Below, in pieces: positions 25,074-33,912 of a stretch of DNA of 64,000 nucleotides. The notes beneath the pieces are model-generated. The model saw only the letters and a list, made by a program, of their open reading frames with translations. It had not been told where the DNA came from and made no database searches. The stretch is from NCBI RefSeq assembly GCF_900099905.1, contig NZ_FNEE01000022.1:30742-94741 (forward strand), written 5' to 3'. The position numbers and the translations under genes were made by a program. The stretch's first letter is position 1; every line of letters begins with the position of its first letter. Source of the stretch: Mesorhizobium muleiense (GTDB lineage: Bacteria > Pseudomonadota > Alphaproteobacteria > Rhizobiales > Rhizobiaceae).

Positions 25074-25676
25074 TCAGTCGCCGCTCCCGTTAAGGCCGCT
25101 GCGTATCCGGTTGATGGCGGTCACCAGCGAGAGTGTAGCCATGGCCGGAAACACGAACGGCGTGATCGCGTCCACCCAGAGGCCGCAGGAAATGAGAAAG
25201 GCGACGATGCCGAGCGCCAGCGCCCGATCGCTCTTGCCGAACGGCCCGGCATAATTGCGCCCGGTGCCTGCCGCGATGCCGAGCACGCCGGCGAACTCCA
25301 CAAGCACTGCTGTGACGGCAAAGGCGACGACGCCCCAGGCAGGGAACAGAGCGGCAAAGGCCAGGATCAGCGCCAGGTCGGAGACGGCGTCGCAGAGCTC
25401 GTTGAGATACATGCCGAGTTTTGAGGCCTGGCCATGCTCGCGCGCAAGCATGCCGTCGATGGCGTTGAGCGCCATGCGCGCAAACAGCACCACCGGCATC
25501 AGCAGCAAGACCGCGCGATGACCGGCAAGGGCCGCGACCACAAAGCCGGTGGCAACCGACAGGGCGGCAGCCAGCAGCGTGATCTGGTTGGCGGTGACGC
25601 CGGCCGCGGCCAGCCGGTCGGCGAGCGGCCGCAGCCTGGCCTGGAAGGCCGGTTTCAGCGCATAAAGCGTCGGCAT
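25074..25676 (-). CDS. ynbA: CDP-alcohol phosphatidyltransferase, YnbA-like
   Basis: 200 residues, about five spans. It should transfer a phosphatidyl group from CDP-diacylglycerol to an alcohol, making a phospholipid. The CAPT motif is NAIDGMLAREHGQASKLG followed by MYLNELCDAVSD. Compared with the canonical D-x2-DG-x2-AR-x8-G-x3-D-x3-D, the first and third Asp are Asn; I recall this variant in the YnbA subfamily, so the enzyme may still be active. The start follows a ggggg ribosome site. It is the first gene of the leftward lipid cluster, 30 bp before the YnbC-like gene. Confidence 0.88.
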   Translation of the reverse strand: MPTLYALKPAFQARLRPLADRLAAAGVTANQITLLAAALSVATGFVVAALAGHRAVLLLMPVVLFARMALNAIDGMLAREHGQASKLGMYLNELCDAVSDLALILAFAALFPAWGVVAFAVTAVLVEFAGVLGIAAGTGRNYAGPFGKSDRALALGIVAFLISCGLWVDAITPFVFPAMATLSLVTAINRIRSGLNGSGD

Positions 25677-25804
25677 GTGCGAACCCCCCGGCCGCGGTGC
25701 AACTGCGGCGAGAATGATCAATTGGCGCGCAAGACGCAAGGGCGGCCAGCGGTTGTACAGGGTTACGATCAGCAGCGCCCGCCCGGAACCTTTATCCGCA
25801 GGCC

Positions 25805-26923
25805 CTACGGCTTCGGTGCGGCCGCCACGTCTTCAAGGTGGAATTCGCTAGGATCTCTTTCCAGCTTTCGAATAGCGCGGGCCAGCGCCGGCAGGACGGT
25901 TTCGCGCGTGCCGTGGTCAATCTGGGACAGTGTCTTGCGTATGGCTTCCTTCCAGGCCGCACCGCGGCCATATGCCTCCATGAAAGCATCGGCCAGATCT
26001 TCCGACTGCCGTTGTTCGATCATGGCTTCCATGATGGTTGCAGCCTGCATCTTGTCCTTGCGGCTCTTGGCGGTGCCGTCGTTGTCCGTCCGGCGGCGGC
26101 TGGCGATGATGAGCTTATGGATCGCGTACCGTTCGGGCGAAGGCACGTTCACCGGCACGCCGGCGCCGTGCAGGAGAACGGCCCGGATCGGTTCGTATAT
26201 CAGGAAATCGAGAAAGCGCAGGGGCTGCGCCGACGCGCCACCAAGCGCGGGCATGGTTGTAGGATGACCCTCGTAGTCGGCCGAACCGGTGTTCGGAGTC
26301 AGGAATTCGACCCTGTATCCGGAGCGAGACGAGTATTGCGTCGTGAAGCGGCCATCAGCCTGGTGCGGAATCTCTCGGAAAGTCGGGTCGACTTGCCTCA
26401 GCGTATCGAGCACGGGTGGCATTTTGTCATCGACGGCCGTCGAGATCGAATGAAACTGCGCAAAATCGGCATCGCCGGTGACCATTGACGTGCTAGGTAG
26501 GCGAACGCCAAGGACGGCTGGATAGCATTGGTAAGCGACGGTACCGACCAGGACGCCACGAAGTCTGAAGAAGCCAGCTTCGGCGAGTGCCTGGACAATG
26601 TCGCCGGTCTTCCTTTCCGGCCGTGGCAGGTAGGCTTCGCGAACGAGTGTCGAAACCAGTTTTCGCCGCTCTTTGATGTCGGCTTTCAGGTCTTTGAAGT
26701 TTTCGACCCTCCTGGTGATTTCAGGATCGTTGACGGGGCCGACATATCTGCGTGTTTTGCCGCCGTCAGGGCTAGGTAGGTCGAGATACCAGTAGCGGCG
26801 GCCTTTCACCTCGGCTGTGACAAAGCGGCCGCCGATGTTGAATTCCGTCGAAAACGCGGCGTCCAGCGACCGCTGCGCCAACTCGGAATAGAGCGTCTGG
26901 TATGTGTGGGGTATTTGCTGCAT
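25805..26923 (-). CDS. GSU2403-family nucleotidyltransferase-fold protein
   Basis: 372 residues. The middle (FFRLRGVLVGTVAYQCYPAV, then TGDADFAQF) resembles the GSU2403 family of MNT/AbiEii-like nucleotidyltransferase-fold proteins, where the D-x-D near TGDAD would be the catalytic pair. C-terminal helices contain RYAIHKLIIASRRR, as in AbiEii-type toxins. Such proteins are linked to toxin-antitoxin and phage-defence loci. No antitoxin gene is adjacent. Two 32-bp palindromes lie within 96 bp upstream of its start, which suggests tight control. Confidence 0.75.
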   Translation of the reverse strand: MQQIPHTYQTLYSELAQRSLDAAFSTEFNIGGRFVTAEVKGRRYWYLDLPSPDGGKTRRYVGPVNDPEITRRVENFKDLKADIKERRKLVSTLVREAYLPRPERKTGDIVQALAEAGFFRLRGVLVGTVAYQCYPAVLGVRLPSTSMVTGDADFAQFHSISTAVDDKMPPVLDTLRQVDPTFREIPHQADGRFTTQYSSRSGYRVEFLTPNTGSADYEGHPTTMPALGGASAQPLRFLDFLIYEPIRAVLLHGAGVPVNVPSPERYAIHKLIIASRRRTDNDGTAKSRKDKMQAATIMEAMIEQRQSEDLADAFMEAYGRGAAWKEAIRKTLSQIDHGTRETVLPALARAIRKLERDPSEFHLEDVAAAPKP

Positions 26924-26927
26924 GGGC

Positions 26928-26959
26928 GTTGTTACCGTTTTCGCGAAAAGGGTAATAAC
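26928..26959. promoter_or_regulatory. 32-bp palindrome proximal to the GSU2403-type gene
   Basis: Arms gttgttaccgtttt and aaaagggtaataac around cgcg, two mismatches from perfect symmetry. It ends 4 bp before the ATG, so a bound protein would block translation start or transcription. Confidence 0.7.
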
Positions 26960-26986
26960 ACAACTTCGCTGCCACGGCCATCATGA

Positions 26987-27018
26987 GTTGTTACCGTTTT
27001 TGCGAAAACGGTAACAAC
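26987..27018. promoter_or_regulatory. 32-bp palindrome distal to the GSU2403-type gene
   Basis: Arms gttgttaccgtttt and aaaacggtaacaac are perfect reverse complements around tgcg. The two palindromes are spaced 59 bp centre to centre. It could be an operator for a dimeric regulator or a transcribed hairpin. Confidence 0.7.
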
Positions 27019-27128
27019 TGCGCTTAAAGCATCATGAACGCGGATCAAATCGTGCGTCAGCAGTTCGTCTCTTCGTGGCCGCCTGCTCCTCTCTATGTAC
27101 GCTGTACCGTCGCCCAGTCTTGAATCAA

Positions 27129-27180
27129 ACGGCACATCTGACTTTACAAATAAACTATAGTATGTGAAGTTATGTCCAAG
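27129..27180 (+). promoter_or_regulatory. AT-rich promoter patch of the sugar operon
   Basis: Before the isomerase gene, actttacaaataaac is followed by the 8-bp palindrome actatagt, a -10-like tatagt and gtgaagt. It is the only AT-rich stretch before the operon. A sigma-70 promoter, perhaps with an RpiR site, is inferred. Confidence 0.35.
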
Positions 27181-27191
27181 AAAGGTCATCC

Positions 27192-28181
27192 ATGACAGCC
27201 AATCGTTTCGCCACACGCCTGAATTCCTTTGCCTCGCGGCCGCAGGCCGAATGGCCGGAGCTTGTCGGCAAGCCGTCCATGCTGCAGATGGCAGCGCGTG
27301 CGGCGAAAGTTGCGGGGCTGACCGACCTTGACCTCAACTTTCCCGATCATGTCGATGAAAAACCTGTGGAAATGGCGCGAAAACTCGGCGACATCGGGCT
27401 TTCCATCAATGGTTTTGCCATGCGCTACTACTCCAATCCGGCCTTCAAGCTCGGCGCCTTCACCAATCCGGATCCGGCAGTTCGCCGCGAAGCCATCGAC
27501 CTGACCAAGGCGGGCATCGACGCCGCGCGTGAGGCGGGCGCCAATCTGATGACGCTGTGGCTCGGCCAGGATGGCTTCGACTATGCTTTCCAGGCCGATT
27601 ACGCGACGCTATGGCAACACGAAATTGATGGTATTCGTGAAGTGGCAGCGCATGATCCCGACTGCCTGATCAGCCTGGAGTACAAGCCCAACGAGCCGCG
27701 TTCCTACAGCCTGATGCCCGACGCGGCGACGACCTTGCTGGCGATCCGCGAGATCGGCCTGCCCAATCTCGGCGTGACGCTCGATTTCGCCCATGTGCTC
27801 TATGCCGAAGAGCAGCCGGCCTTTGCCGCAGCACTTGTGGCGCGCCACAGCAAGCTCTTGGGCGTGCATCTCAACGACGGCTACGCCAAGCGCGACGACG
27901 GCCTGATGGTCGGCGCAGTGCACACGCTGCAGACGATCGAGCTGCTCCGCCAGATCCGCCGCGACGGCTACGCCGGCACCATCTACTTCGACACCTTCCC
28001 CGACATGACCGGGCTCGATCCGGTCCACGAATGCGAAGTCAACATCGCCACCGTCAAGCGCATGCTGCGCGTCGTCGACCGGCTGGAAGGGGACAACCGC
28101 CTGTCCACCGCCATCGACCGTCAGGACGCGGTCGCGTCGCAAGCCATCATCCAGGAAGCCATGCTCGGGCCGGAGAACTGA
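27192..28181 (+). CDS. Sugar phosphate isomerase/epimerase-type TIM barrel protein
   Basis: 329 residues of the xylose-isomerase-like TIM barrel family. Metal-ligand positions appear in LISLEYKPNEPR (Glu), VTLDFAHVLYA (Asp and His) and LGVHLNDGYAK (His, Asp). It presumably isomerises or epimerises the sugar brought in by the transporter behind it. It is the first gene of a six-gene operon, with a ribosome site (aaagg) before ATG. The exact sugar is unknown. Confidence 0.85.
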   Translation: MTANRFATRLNSFASRPQAEWPELVGKPSMLQMAARAAKVAGLTDLDLNFPDHVDEKPVEMARKLGDIGLSINGFAMRYYSNPAFKLGAFTNPDPAVRREAIDLTKAGIDAAREAGANLMTLWLGQDGFDYAFQADYATLWQHEIDGIREVAAHDPDCLISLEYKPNEPRSYSLMPDAATTLLAIREIGLPNLGVTLDFAHVLYAEEQPAFAAALVARHSKLLGVHLNDGYAKRDDGLMVGAVHTLQTIELLRQIRRDGYAGTIYFDTFPDMTGLDPVHECEVNIATVKRMLRVVDRLEGDNRLSTAIDRQDAVASQAIIQEAMLGPEN

Positions 28182-28220
28182 GGCTCGGCCTCAAAATCGT
28201 TCAACAAGGGAGGAAAGACC

Positions 28221-29279
28221 ATGAAATTTCTGCTTGCCACCGCCACCGCTGCGTTGATGGCGCTGTCCATCGGCTCCGCCTATTCCACCGACCTCGCGCC
28301 GCTCAATTCCGACACCGAAAAGGACCGCATCGACTGGTCGCAACTCGAGGCCAAGTTCGGCGCGTTGCCCAAGCTGCCCGACGGCACCAGGGCGGGCGCC
28401 GTCTCCAAGACGCTGACCAACGAATACTGGCGCTCGCTGGGTGAGGGCTACAAGTCGTTCGGCGATCGCGTCGGCGTTCCGGTCGTCTATCAGGCGGCGC
28501 AAAGCGAGGGCGACCAGCTCGGCCAGCTGACAATCGCCGAAGGCCTGGTCACGCAAGGCTACAACGTGCTGCTCGTCTCACCGCAGACCGACTCCAACCT
28601 GCAGCCGATCATGGAACAGGCCAAGGCCGCCAACGTGCCGGTGGTCAATGTCAATGACGCGGTCATCCCGCAGGCCGAGCACTATGTCGGCAATGTCCAG
28701 CGCGACAATGGCGTGCGCGTCGCCAAATGGTTCATCAAGAACCGGCCGGATGGCGGCAAGGTCGCCATCGTCGAAGGCCAGGCCGGCGTCTATGCCGCAG
28801 TCCAGCGCACGGATGGCTTCAAGACCACGATCACCGAGACCGGCAAGTTCGAGGTCGTCGCCAGCGTGCCCGGCAACTGGGATCGCCAGACCTCCTACGA
28901 CGCTGCCAGCAACATCCTGCAGCAGCACCCCGACCTGATCGGCTTCTATGCCAACAATGACGGCATGGCACTGGGCATCGTCGAGGCGGTCAAGGCCGCC
29001 GGCCTGCAGGACAAGGTCGCCGTCTTCGGCACCGACGGCATCTCCGACGCCTATGCCTCGATCCGCGCCGGCGAGCTGACCGGCACTGTCGATAGCTTCC
29101 CGGTGCTGACCGGCGAGGTGGCGCTGGAATCGGCGCTGCGGCTGGTGGCCGGGCAGAAGCTGCCGCGCGTCGTCGCCACGCCGCAGGCGCTTATCACCAA
29201 GGACAATGCCGACCGCTATTCCGGCGCCGGCGACGCCGTGCGCAAGGCGCTGCTCGAGGACGCGGCGGCGGGCAATTAA
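28221..29279 (+). CDS. Sugar ABC transporter periplasmic binding protein (RbsB-like)
   Basis: 352 residues with a Sec signal peptide (MKFLLATATAALMALSIGSAYS) and a PBP1 fold: LVTQGYNVLLVSPQTDSN, GKVAIVEGQAGVYAAVQRTDGF, and HPDLIGFYANNDGMALGIVEA. It binds the sugar in the periplasm and delivers it to the permease. A strong ribosome site (gggagg) precedes the ATG, consistent with high expression of binding proteins. Confidence 0.9.
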   Translation: MKFLLATATAALMALSIGSAYSTDLAPLNSDTEKDRIDWSQLEAKFGALPKLPDGTRAGAVSKTLTNEYWRSLGEGYKSFGDRVGVPVVYQAAQSEGDQLGQLTIAEGLVTQGYNVLLVSPQTDSNLQPIMEQAKAANVPVVNVNDAVIPQAEHYVGNVQRDNGVRVAKWFIKNRPDGGKVAIVEGQAGVYAAVQRTDGFKTTITETGKFEVVASVPGNWDRQTSYDAASNILQQHPDLIGFYANNDGMALGIVEAVKAAGLQDKVAVFGTDGISDAYASIRAGELTGTVDSFPVLTGEVALESALRLVAGQKLPRVVATPQALITKDNADRYSGAGDAVRKALLEDAAAGN

Positions 29280-29335
29280 GAGCAGGACTGCGGGTGCCGG
29301 CCGGGCTGGCGCCCTTTGCCTGGAGAATAGAACCA

Positions 29336-30889
29336 ATGTCTGTCCCGCGGCTGCAATTCGAGGGCATTTCCAAGGTGTTTCCGGCGGTGCGGGCGCTGAG
29401 CGATGTGTCCTTTTCCGTCGGCGCGGGCGAAATCCATGGCCTGCTCGGTGAGAACGGCGCCGGCAAATCGACGCTGCTGCGCATCCTGTCGGGGGTCTAC
29501 AGGCCGACCGCCGGAAGCGTGCTGATCGACGGCAGACCGGTGGCGCTGAACAATCCGGTCGCGGCGCGCGCCGCGGGCGTCGCCATGATCCATCAGGAAT
29601 TGCAGCAGGTGCCGCATCTCAGCGTCGCCCAGAACATGTTCCTCGGCCATCCGCTGACGCGCGGCGGCATCTTCGTCGCCCGCCGCGAGCAGGAACGCCG
29701 CGCCGCGGAAGCCCTTGCCGCCCTCGATCCGACCATCGATCCGGCAGTCCCGCTCGGCAGCCTGAAGGTTGCGCAGCGGCAGATCGTCGAGATCGCCCGG
29801 GCGCTGCTCGATCGGGCGCGCGTCGTGGCGATGGACGAGCCGACATCGAGCCTGACGCCGAGCGAGTTCGAGCGGCTGGCCGAAGTCATTGCCGGGCTGG
29901 CGCGCGACGGTGTCGCGGTCGTCTATGTCTCGCACAAGCTGGACGAGGTGTTCGGCATCTGCCAGCGCGCCACAATCATGCGCGACGGCGTCGTGGTCGG
30001 ATCCGTCGATCTGGCGCAAATGTCGGAAAAAGCCGTCGTTTCGATGATGGTCGGCCGCGAGCTTGCCCAGGAACAGCACCGTTCGCACATCTCGAGCGAG
30101 GTCAGGCTGAGCGTGCGTGGCCTCGCCTCGGCGACAAAAGTCCGTAACGTCTCGTTCGACCTGCACCGCGGCGAGGTGCTGGGCATTGCCGGCCTGGTCG
30201 GCTCGGGCCGCACCGAACTGCTGCGGCTGCTGGCCGGCGCCGACCGCGCCTCGTCGGGCAGGGTCGAGATCGACGGCAAGGCCATAAAACTCGCCAATCC
30301 GCGCGACGCCATCGCCGCCGGCATCGGCCTGGTGCCGGAGGAGCGCAAGCGCGAAGGCATCGTGCCGTTGCGGTCGATCTCCAGCAATATGGCGCTGGCC
30401 TCGATGGGCGTGTTCGCACCGCGCGGCGTTATCGATCACACCAGGCTGAAACGGGTCGCGGCCGAGAAGATGAAGCGGGTCAATTTGCGCCCGTTCCTGC
30501 TCGACCGGCCGATCCGGCTGTTCAGCGGCGGCAACCAGCAGAAGGCGATCATCGGCCGCTGGCTGGCGGCGGGAACGCGCATCCTTTTGTTCGATGAGCC
30601 GACGCGCGGCATCGATATCGGCGCCAAGGCGGAGATCTACCATTTGATCGAGGAGCTTGCCGCCGAAGGCCATTCGGTCGTCGTCGTGTCGTCCGAGCTT
30701 CCCGAGGTGATCCGGCTCGCCGACCGCGTGCTGGTCATGCGCGATGGCACGGTCGCCGCCGAGCTCGACCGGGCTGATCTCAGCGAACAGGCGATCGCGG
30801 CGCACGCCATACCCCAATCGGAGACGCAAGGCCGGCAAGGCGCAAGGCCATCGGGCCAGCAAGGCATAACGGACAGGACGAGCGGATGA
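29336..30889 (+). CDS. Sugar ABC transporter ATP-binding protein (RbsA-like, double domain)
   Basis: 517 residues with two ABC modules. Module 1: GENGAGKSTLLRILSG, the LKVAQRQIVEIAR signature region, MDEPTSSLTPSE. Module 2: FSGGNQQKAIIGRWL, LFDEPTRGIDIGAK, and a degenerate Walker A (GLVGSGRTELLRLLAG), as usual in RbsA and MglA. The start MSVPRLQF follows ggag. It ends 4 bp into the permease gene. Confidence 0.92.
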   Translation: MSVPRLQFEGISKVFPAVRALSDVSFSVGAGEIHGLLGENGAGKSTLLRILSGVYRPTAGSVLIDGRPVALNNPVAARAAGVAMIHQELQQVPHLSVAQNMFLGHPLTRGGIFVARREQERRAAEALAALDPTIDPAVPLGSLKVAQRQIVEIARALLDRARVVAMDEPTSSLTPSEFERLAEVIAGLARDGVAVVYVSHKLDEVFGICQRATIMRDGVVVGSVDLAQMSEKAVVSMMVGRELAQEQHRSHISSEVRLSVRGLASATKVRNVSFDLHRGEVLGIAGLVGSGRTELLRLLAGADRASSGRVEIDGKAIKLANPRDAIAAGIGLVPEERKREGIVPLRSISSNMALASMGVFAPRGVIDHTRLKRVAAEKMKRVNLRPFLLDRPIRLFSGGNQQKAIIGRWLAAGTRILLFDEPTRGIDIGAKAEIYHLIEELAAEGHSVVVVSSELPEVIRLADRVLVMRDGTVAAELDRADLSEQAIAAHAIPQSETQGRQGARPSGQQGITDRTSG

Positions 30890-31863
30890 CTGATGTAACC
30901 GAACACACAGCAGCGCGCCCACGGGCTGAATTCCTGCACCGGTTTTCGTTGCGCGACGCCGGCACGCTGATCGGCCTGGTGGTGATCCTCGCCGTCTTCG
31001 GTGCGCTGGTCCCGGGCTTCTTTGCCGAGCGCAATTTGATCAACATCCTGCAGCAGTCGAGCATCAACGCCTGCCTGGCGTTGGGCATGACGCTGGTGAT
31101 CATCTCGGGCGGCATCGATCTGTCGGTCGGGCCGACGGCAGCCCTTTCGGCCGTCATCTCGGCCTCGATGCTGGTTGCCGGCGTGCCGTTCCCGCTGGCC
31201 ATCGCCGCCGGCTTCGCCATCGGCCTCGTCTGCGGCCTGCTCAATGGCGTGCTGGTCGCCTATGTCGGGCTGCAGCCTTTCATCGTCACACTGGGAACGC
31301 TCAGCACCTACCGGGCGCTGGCGCTGATCTATACCGGCGGCAATCCGGTGCTCGGCCTGCCAGCCGGCTTCCGCGCCATCTTCAACGGCTCGCTGTTCGG
31401 ATTGCCACTGGCGGTCATCATCGTGGCCGTGGTCGCGCTGATCGCCTGGATCATCCTCAAGAAGACGCCTTTCGGCGAATATCTGCTCGCCGTCGGCGGC
31501 AATGAGGAGGCGGCCTACATAGCCGGCGTGCCGATCGCTCGCACCAAGATCGCCGCCTACATGATCTCGGGCCTGCTGGCGGCCCTTGCCGCGCAGATCC
31601 TGATCGGACGGCTGGGTGCCGCTGAGCCCATTCTCGGCAATCTCTGGGAGCTCGATGCCATTGCCGCGGCGGCCATCGGCGGCGCCTCGCTGATGGGCGG
31701 CAAGGGCAGCGTCGTCGGCACCATCCTGGGCGCCGTCATCCTCGGCACCATGCGCAACGGCCTGACGCTGATGAATGTCCAGTCCTTCTATCAGCTCTTG
31801 GCAACTGGCCTTATAATCCTCGCCGCGATGCTCATCGATCGCGTGACGAGGGGACGTGGATGA
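30886..31863 (+). CDS. Sugar ABC transporter permease (RbsC-like)
   Basis: 325 residues with about ten spans; the family loop is seen in LGMTLVIISGGIDLSVGPTA, and GNEEAAYIAGVPIARTKIAAY is the cytoplasmic coupling region. It forms the membrane channel as a dimer. Its start overlaps the ATPase stop by 4 bp and its stop overlaps the regulator start by 4 bp (ATGA). Confidence 0.92.
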   Translation: MTDVTEHTAARPRAEFLHRFSLRDAGTLIGLVVILAVFGALVPGFFAERNLINILQQSSINACLALGMTLVIISGGIDLSVGPTAALSAVISASMLVAGVPFPLAIAAGFAIGLVCGLLNGVLVAYVGLQPFIVTLGTLSTYRALALIYTGGNPVLGLPAGFRAIFNGSLFGLPLAVIIVAVVALIAWIILKKTPFGEYLLAVGGNEEAAYIAGVPIARTKIAAYMISGLLAALAAQILIGRLGAAEPILGNLWELDAIAAAAIGGASLMGGKGSVVGTILGAVILGTMRNGLTLMNVQSFYQLLATGLIILAAMLIDRVTRGRG

Positions 31864-32738
31864 CCTTGACCAGCCTGGATCTGAAAGCAGTAGGACCGCG
31901 GATCCGCATGATGATGCCGCATTTGACACCGCTCGAGGCGAAGGTGGTGGAAACCGTGTTCGGACGGCGCGGCTTCGACGAGACCATTCCGCTCAAGCAG
32001 ATCGCCGAAGAAGCCGGCGTGTCGGAGGCGATGGTGGTGAAGATCGCCAAGAAACTGGGCTTTTCCGGCTATCGCGACTTCCGCACCGCGGTTTATGAAT
32101 ACAGCCGCCTGCCGACCGCCGAAATGCACCAGGAACTGTCGGTCGACGACAGCTCGGCCGAGATCGTCCAAAAAGTGTTCCGCACCTCGATCCAGGCGCT
32201 GGAGGAAACGCTGGCGATCCTCGACATGGACGATTTCGACCGCGCCGCCGATCTTTTGTACCGCGCCAGGAACCGCGATTTCTATGGCGTCGGCGGTTCG
32301 GCGCAGATCGCGCGCGACGTCTCGCACAAATTCCTGCGCATCGGCATCCGCGCATCCGTCTACGACGATTCGCACATGATGCTGATGTCGGCCTCGCTGC
32401 TCGGCGCCGACGACATCGCGGTCGGCTTCTCGCATTCCGGCAACACCAGCGCCGTCATCGATGCCATCCATCTCGCCCGCAAGAGCGGTGCGCGGACGCT
32501 GGCGATCACCAATTACGACAACTCGCCGCTGGCCGCCGTCGCCGACATCGTGCTGTGCTCGACCGCGCAGGGCTCGCCATTGATGGGCGAGAATGCGGCG
32601 GCGCGCATCGCCCAGCTCAACATTCTCGACGCGCTGTTCGTCGCGGTGGCACAGCGCGACTACCAGGCGGCGGAGCGCAATCTCGGCCGCACGATGTCGG
32701 CGGTGACGTCGAAACGCCGGGACAAGGGCGGTTCATGA
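31860..32738 (+). CDS. MurR/RpiR-family transcriptional regulator
   Basis: 292 residues: an N-terminal RpiR helix-turn-helix (about 15-75, KQIAEEAGVSEAMVVKIAKK) and a SIS sugar-phosphate binding domain (DFYGVGGSAQIARDVSHK; GFSHSGNTSAVIDAIHLAR). It probably senses the phosphorylated form of the imported sugar and controls this operon. Translational coupling to the permease supports that. The stop lies in the first unit of a 20-bp tandem duplication. Confidence 0.9.
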   Translation: MTLTSLDLKAVGPRIRMMMPHLTPLEAKVVETVFGRRGFDETIPLKQIAEEAGVSEAMVVKIAKKLGFSGYRDFRTAVYEYSRLPTAEMHQELSVDDSSAEIVQKVFRTSIQALEETLAILDMDDFDRAADLLYRARNRDFYGVGGSAQIARDVSHKFLRIGIRASVYDDSHMMLMSASLLGADDIAVGFSHSGNTSAVIDAIHLARKSGARTLAITNYDNSPLAAVADIVLCSTAQGSPLMGENAAARIAQLNILDALFVAVAQRDYQAAERNLGRTMSAVTSKRRDKGGS

Positions 32739-32765
32739 AAGATTGGGGCGGCTCATGAAAGATCG
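32726..32765. repeat. 20-bp tandem duplication across the stop codon
   Basis: gggcggttcatgaaagattg is followed by gggcggctcatgaaagatcg. The regulator stop TGA (32736-32738) lies in the first copy, and the kinase ATG (32772) starts 6 bp after the second. Confidence 0.9.
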
Positions 32766-32771
32766 GGGCAA

Positions 32772-33662
32772 ATGACGGCTCCGCTGGTCACCGTGTTCGG
32801 CAGCCTGCATTACGACATCATGGTCGAAGCGCCTGACCGCCCGCGCAAGGGCGAAACCGTAACCGGCCATGCCTGGCAGCCGAAATGCGGCGGCAAGGGC
32901 GGCAACCAGGCGGTCTCGGCGGCGCGGGCCGGCGTGCGCTCGGCAATGATCGGCGCCGTCGGCGATGACGATTTCGGCCGCGCGCTTGTCGGCAATCTCG
33001 CGCGCCGCGGCGTCGACAGCCGCTTCGTGCGGGTCGCACCTGGCGCCGGCTCGGGCATGAGCGTGGCGATCTTCGACGCCGGCGGCGATTATGGCGCGGT
33101 GATCGTCTCGGGCAGCAATCTCACCTTGGGCGAGAACGACATCGTGGCCGCGACCGAGATGGTTGCGCAAACGGCGGTGCTGCTGCTGCAGAACGAGGTG
33201 CCGGAAGCCGCCAACATTGCCGCAGCGCGGGCGGTGAAGGCGCATGGCGGCCGCGTCGTGCTCAACGCCGCCCCCGCGCGAAAACTGTCCGGCGAATTGA
33301 TCGCACTCACCGATATCGTCATCGTCAACGCCATCGAGGCGGAATTTTTGGCCGGCGTTGCGGTCGTCGATACGCTCGAGGGTGCTGCCGAGGCGGCACG
33401 CATGCTGATCGATTTCTACCCGGCGGCGATCGTCACGGCCGGCGGGGAGGGCGTTGCCTATTGCGGCCGCGACGGCCAGGCGTTCGAGCGGGCCGCCCTT
33501 CCGGTGAAGGTGGTCAGCACCCATGGCGCCGGCGACGAGTTCGTCGGCGCGTTCGCGGCAGGCCTTGCCCGCGGCCATCGGGTCGAGGCCGCACTTGCTG
33601 CCGCCAACGCCGCCGCGGCCTTGCTGGTCGCCACGCCGGAACGGCAGCGCGAGGCGATCTGA
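32772..33662 (+). CDS. PfkB-family carbohydrate kinase, ribokinase-like
   Basis: 296 residues. PfkB signature 1 is CGGKGGNQAVSAARAG, signature 2 THGAGDEFVGAFAAGLARG; the catalytic Asp is in GAGDE. The usual Thr or Ala after GAGD is Glu here, a minor oddity. It phosphorylates the imported sugar with ATP, providing the likely ligand of the RpiR regulator. It is the last gene of the operon. Confidence 0.88.
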   Translation: MTAPLVTVFGSLHYDIMVEAPDRPRKGETVTGHAWQPKCGGKGGNQAVSAARAGVRSAMIGAVGDDDFGRALVGNLARRGVDSRFVRVAPGAGSGMSVAIFDAGGDYGAVIVSGSNLTLGENDIVAATEMVAQTAVLLLQNEVPEAANIAAARAVKAHGGRVVLNAAPARKLSGELIALTDIVIVNAIEAEFLAGVAVVDTLEGAAEAARMLIDFYPAAIVTAGGEGVAYCGRDGQAFERAALPVKVVSTHGAGDEFVGAFAAGLARGHRVEAALAAANAAAALLVATPERQREAI

Positions 33663-33912
33663 GACGGGTGGCTGCCGCCTGCGCCCGCGATCGTGACAAG
33701 CGGATGGGGGAGGACTTTTCGCTCGACTCCGACAGGCCGATAAAGCCGACAATTGATACGAAAGCCCGCCACCCCCATGGGATGGCAAGGGGATGACGGG
33801 CTCCGTAGCCTGTGCGCCAGGAACGCCACGGTAGCGACGCTGCTACTCAATGCTCCGTAGATACTCACTATGCGGCCTTCGCGCCGTCAGGCGCATCGGC
33901 CGAACAAATGAA

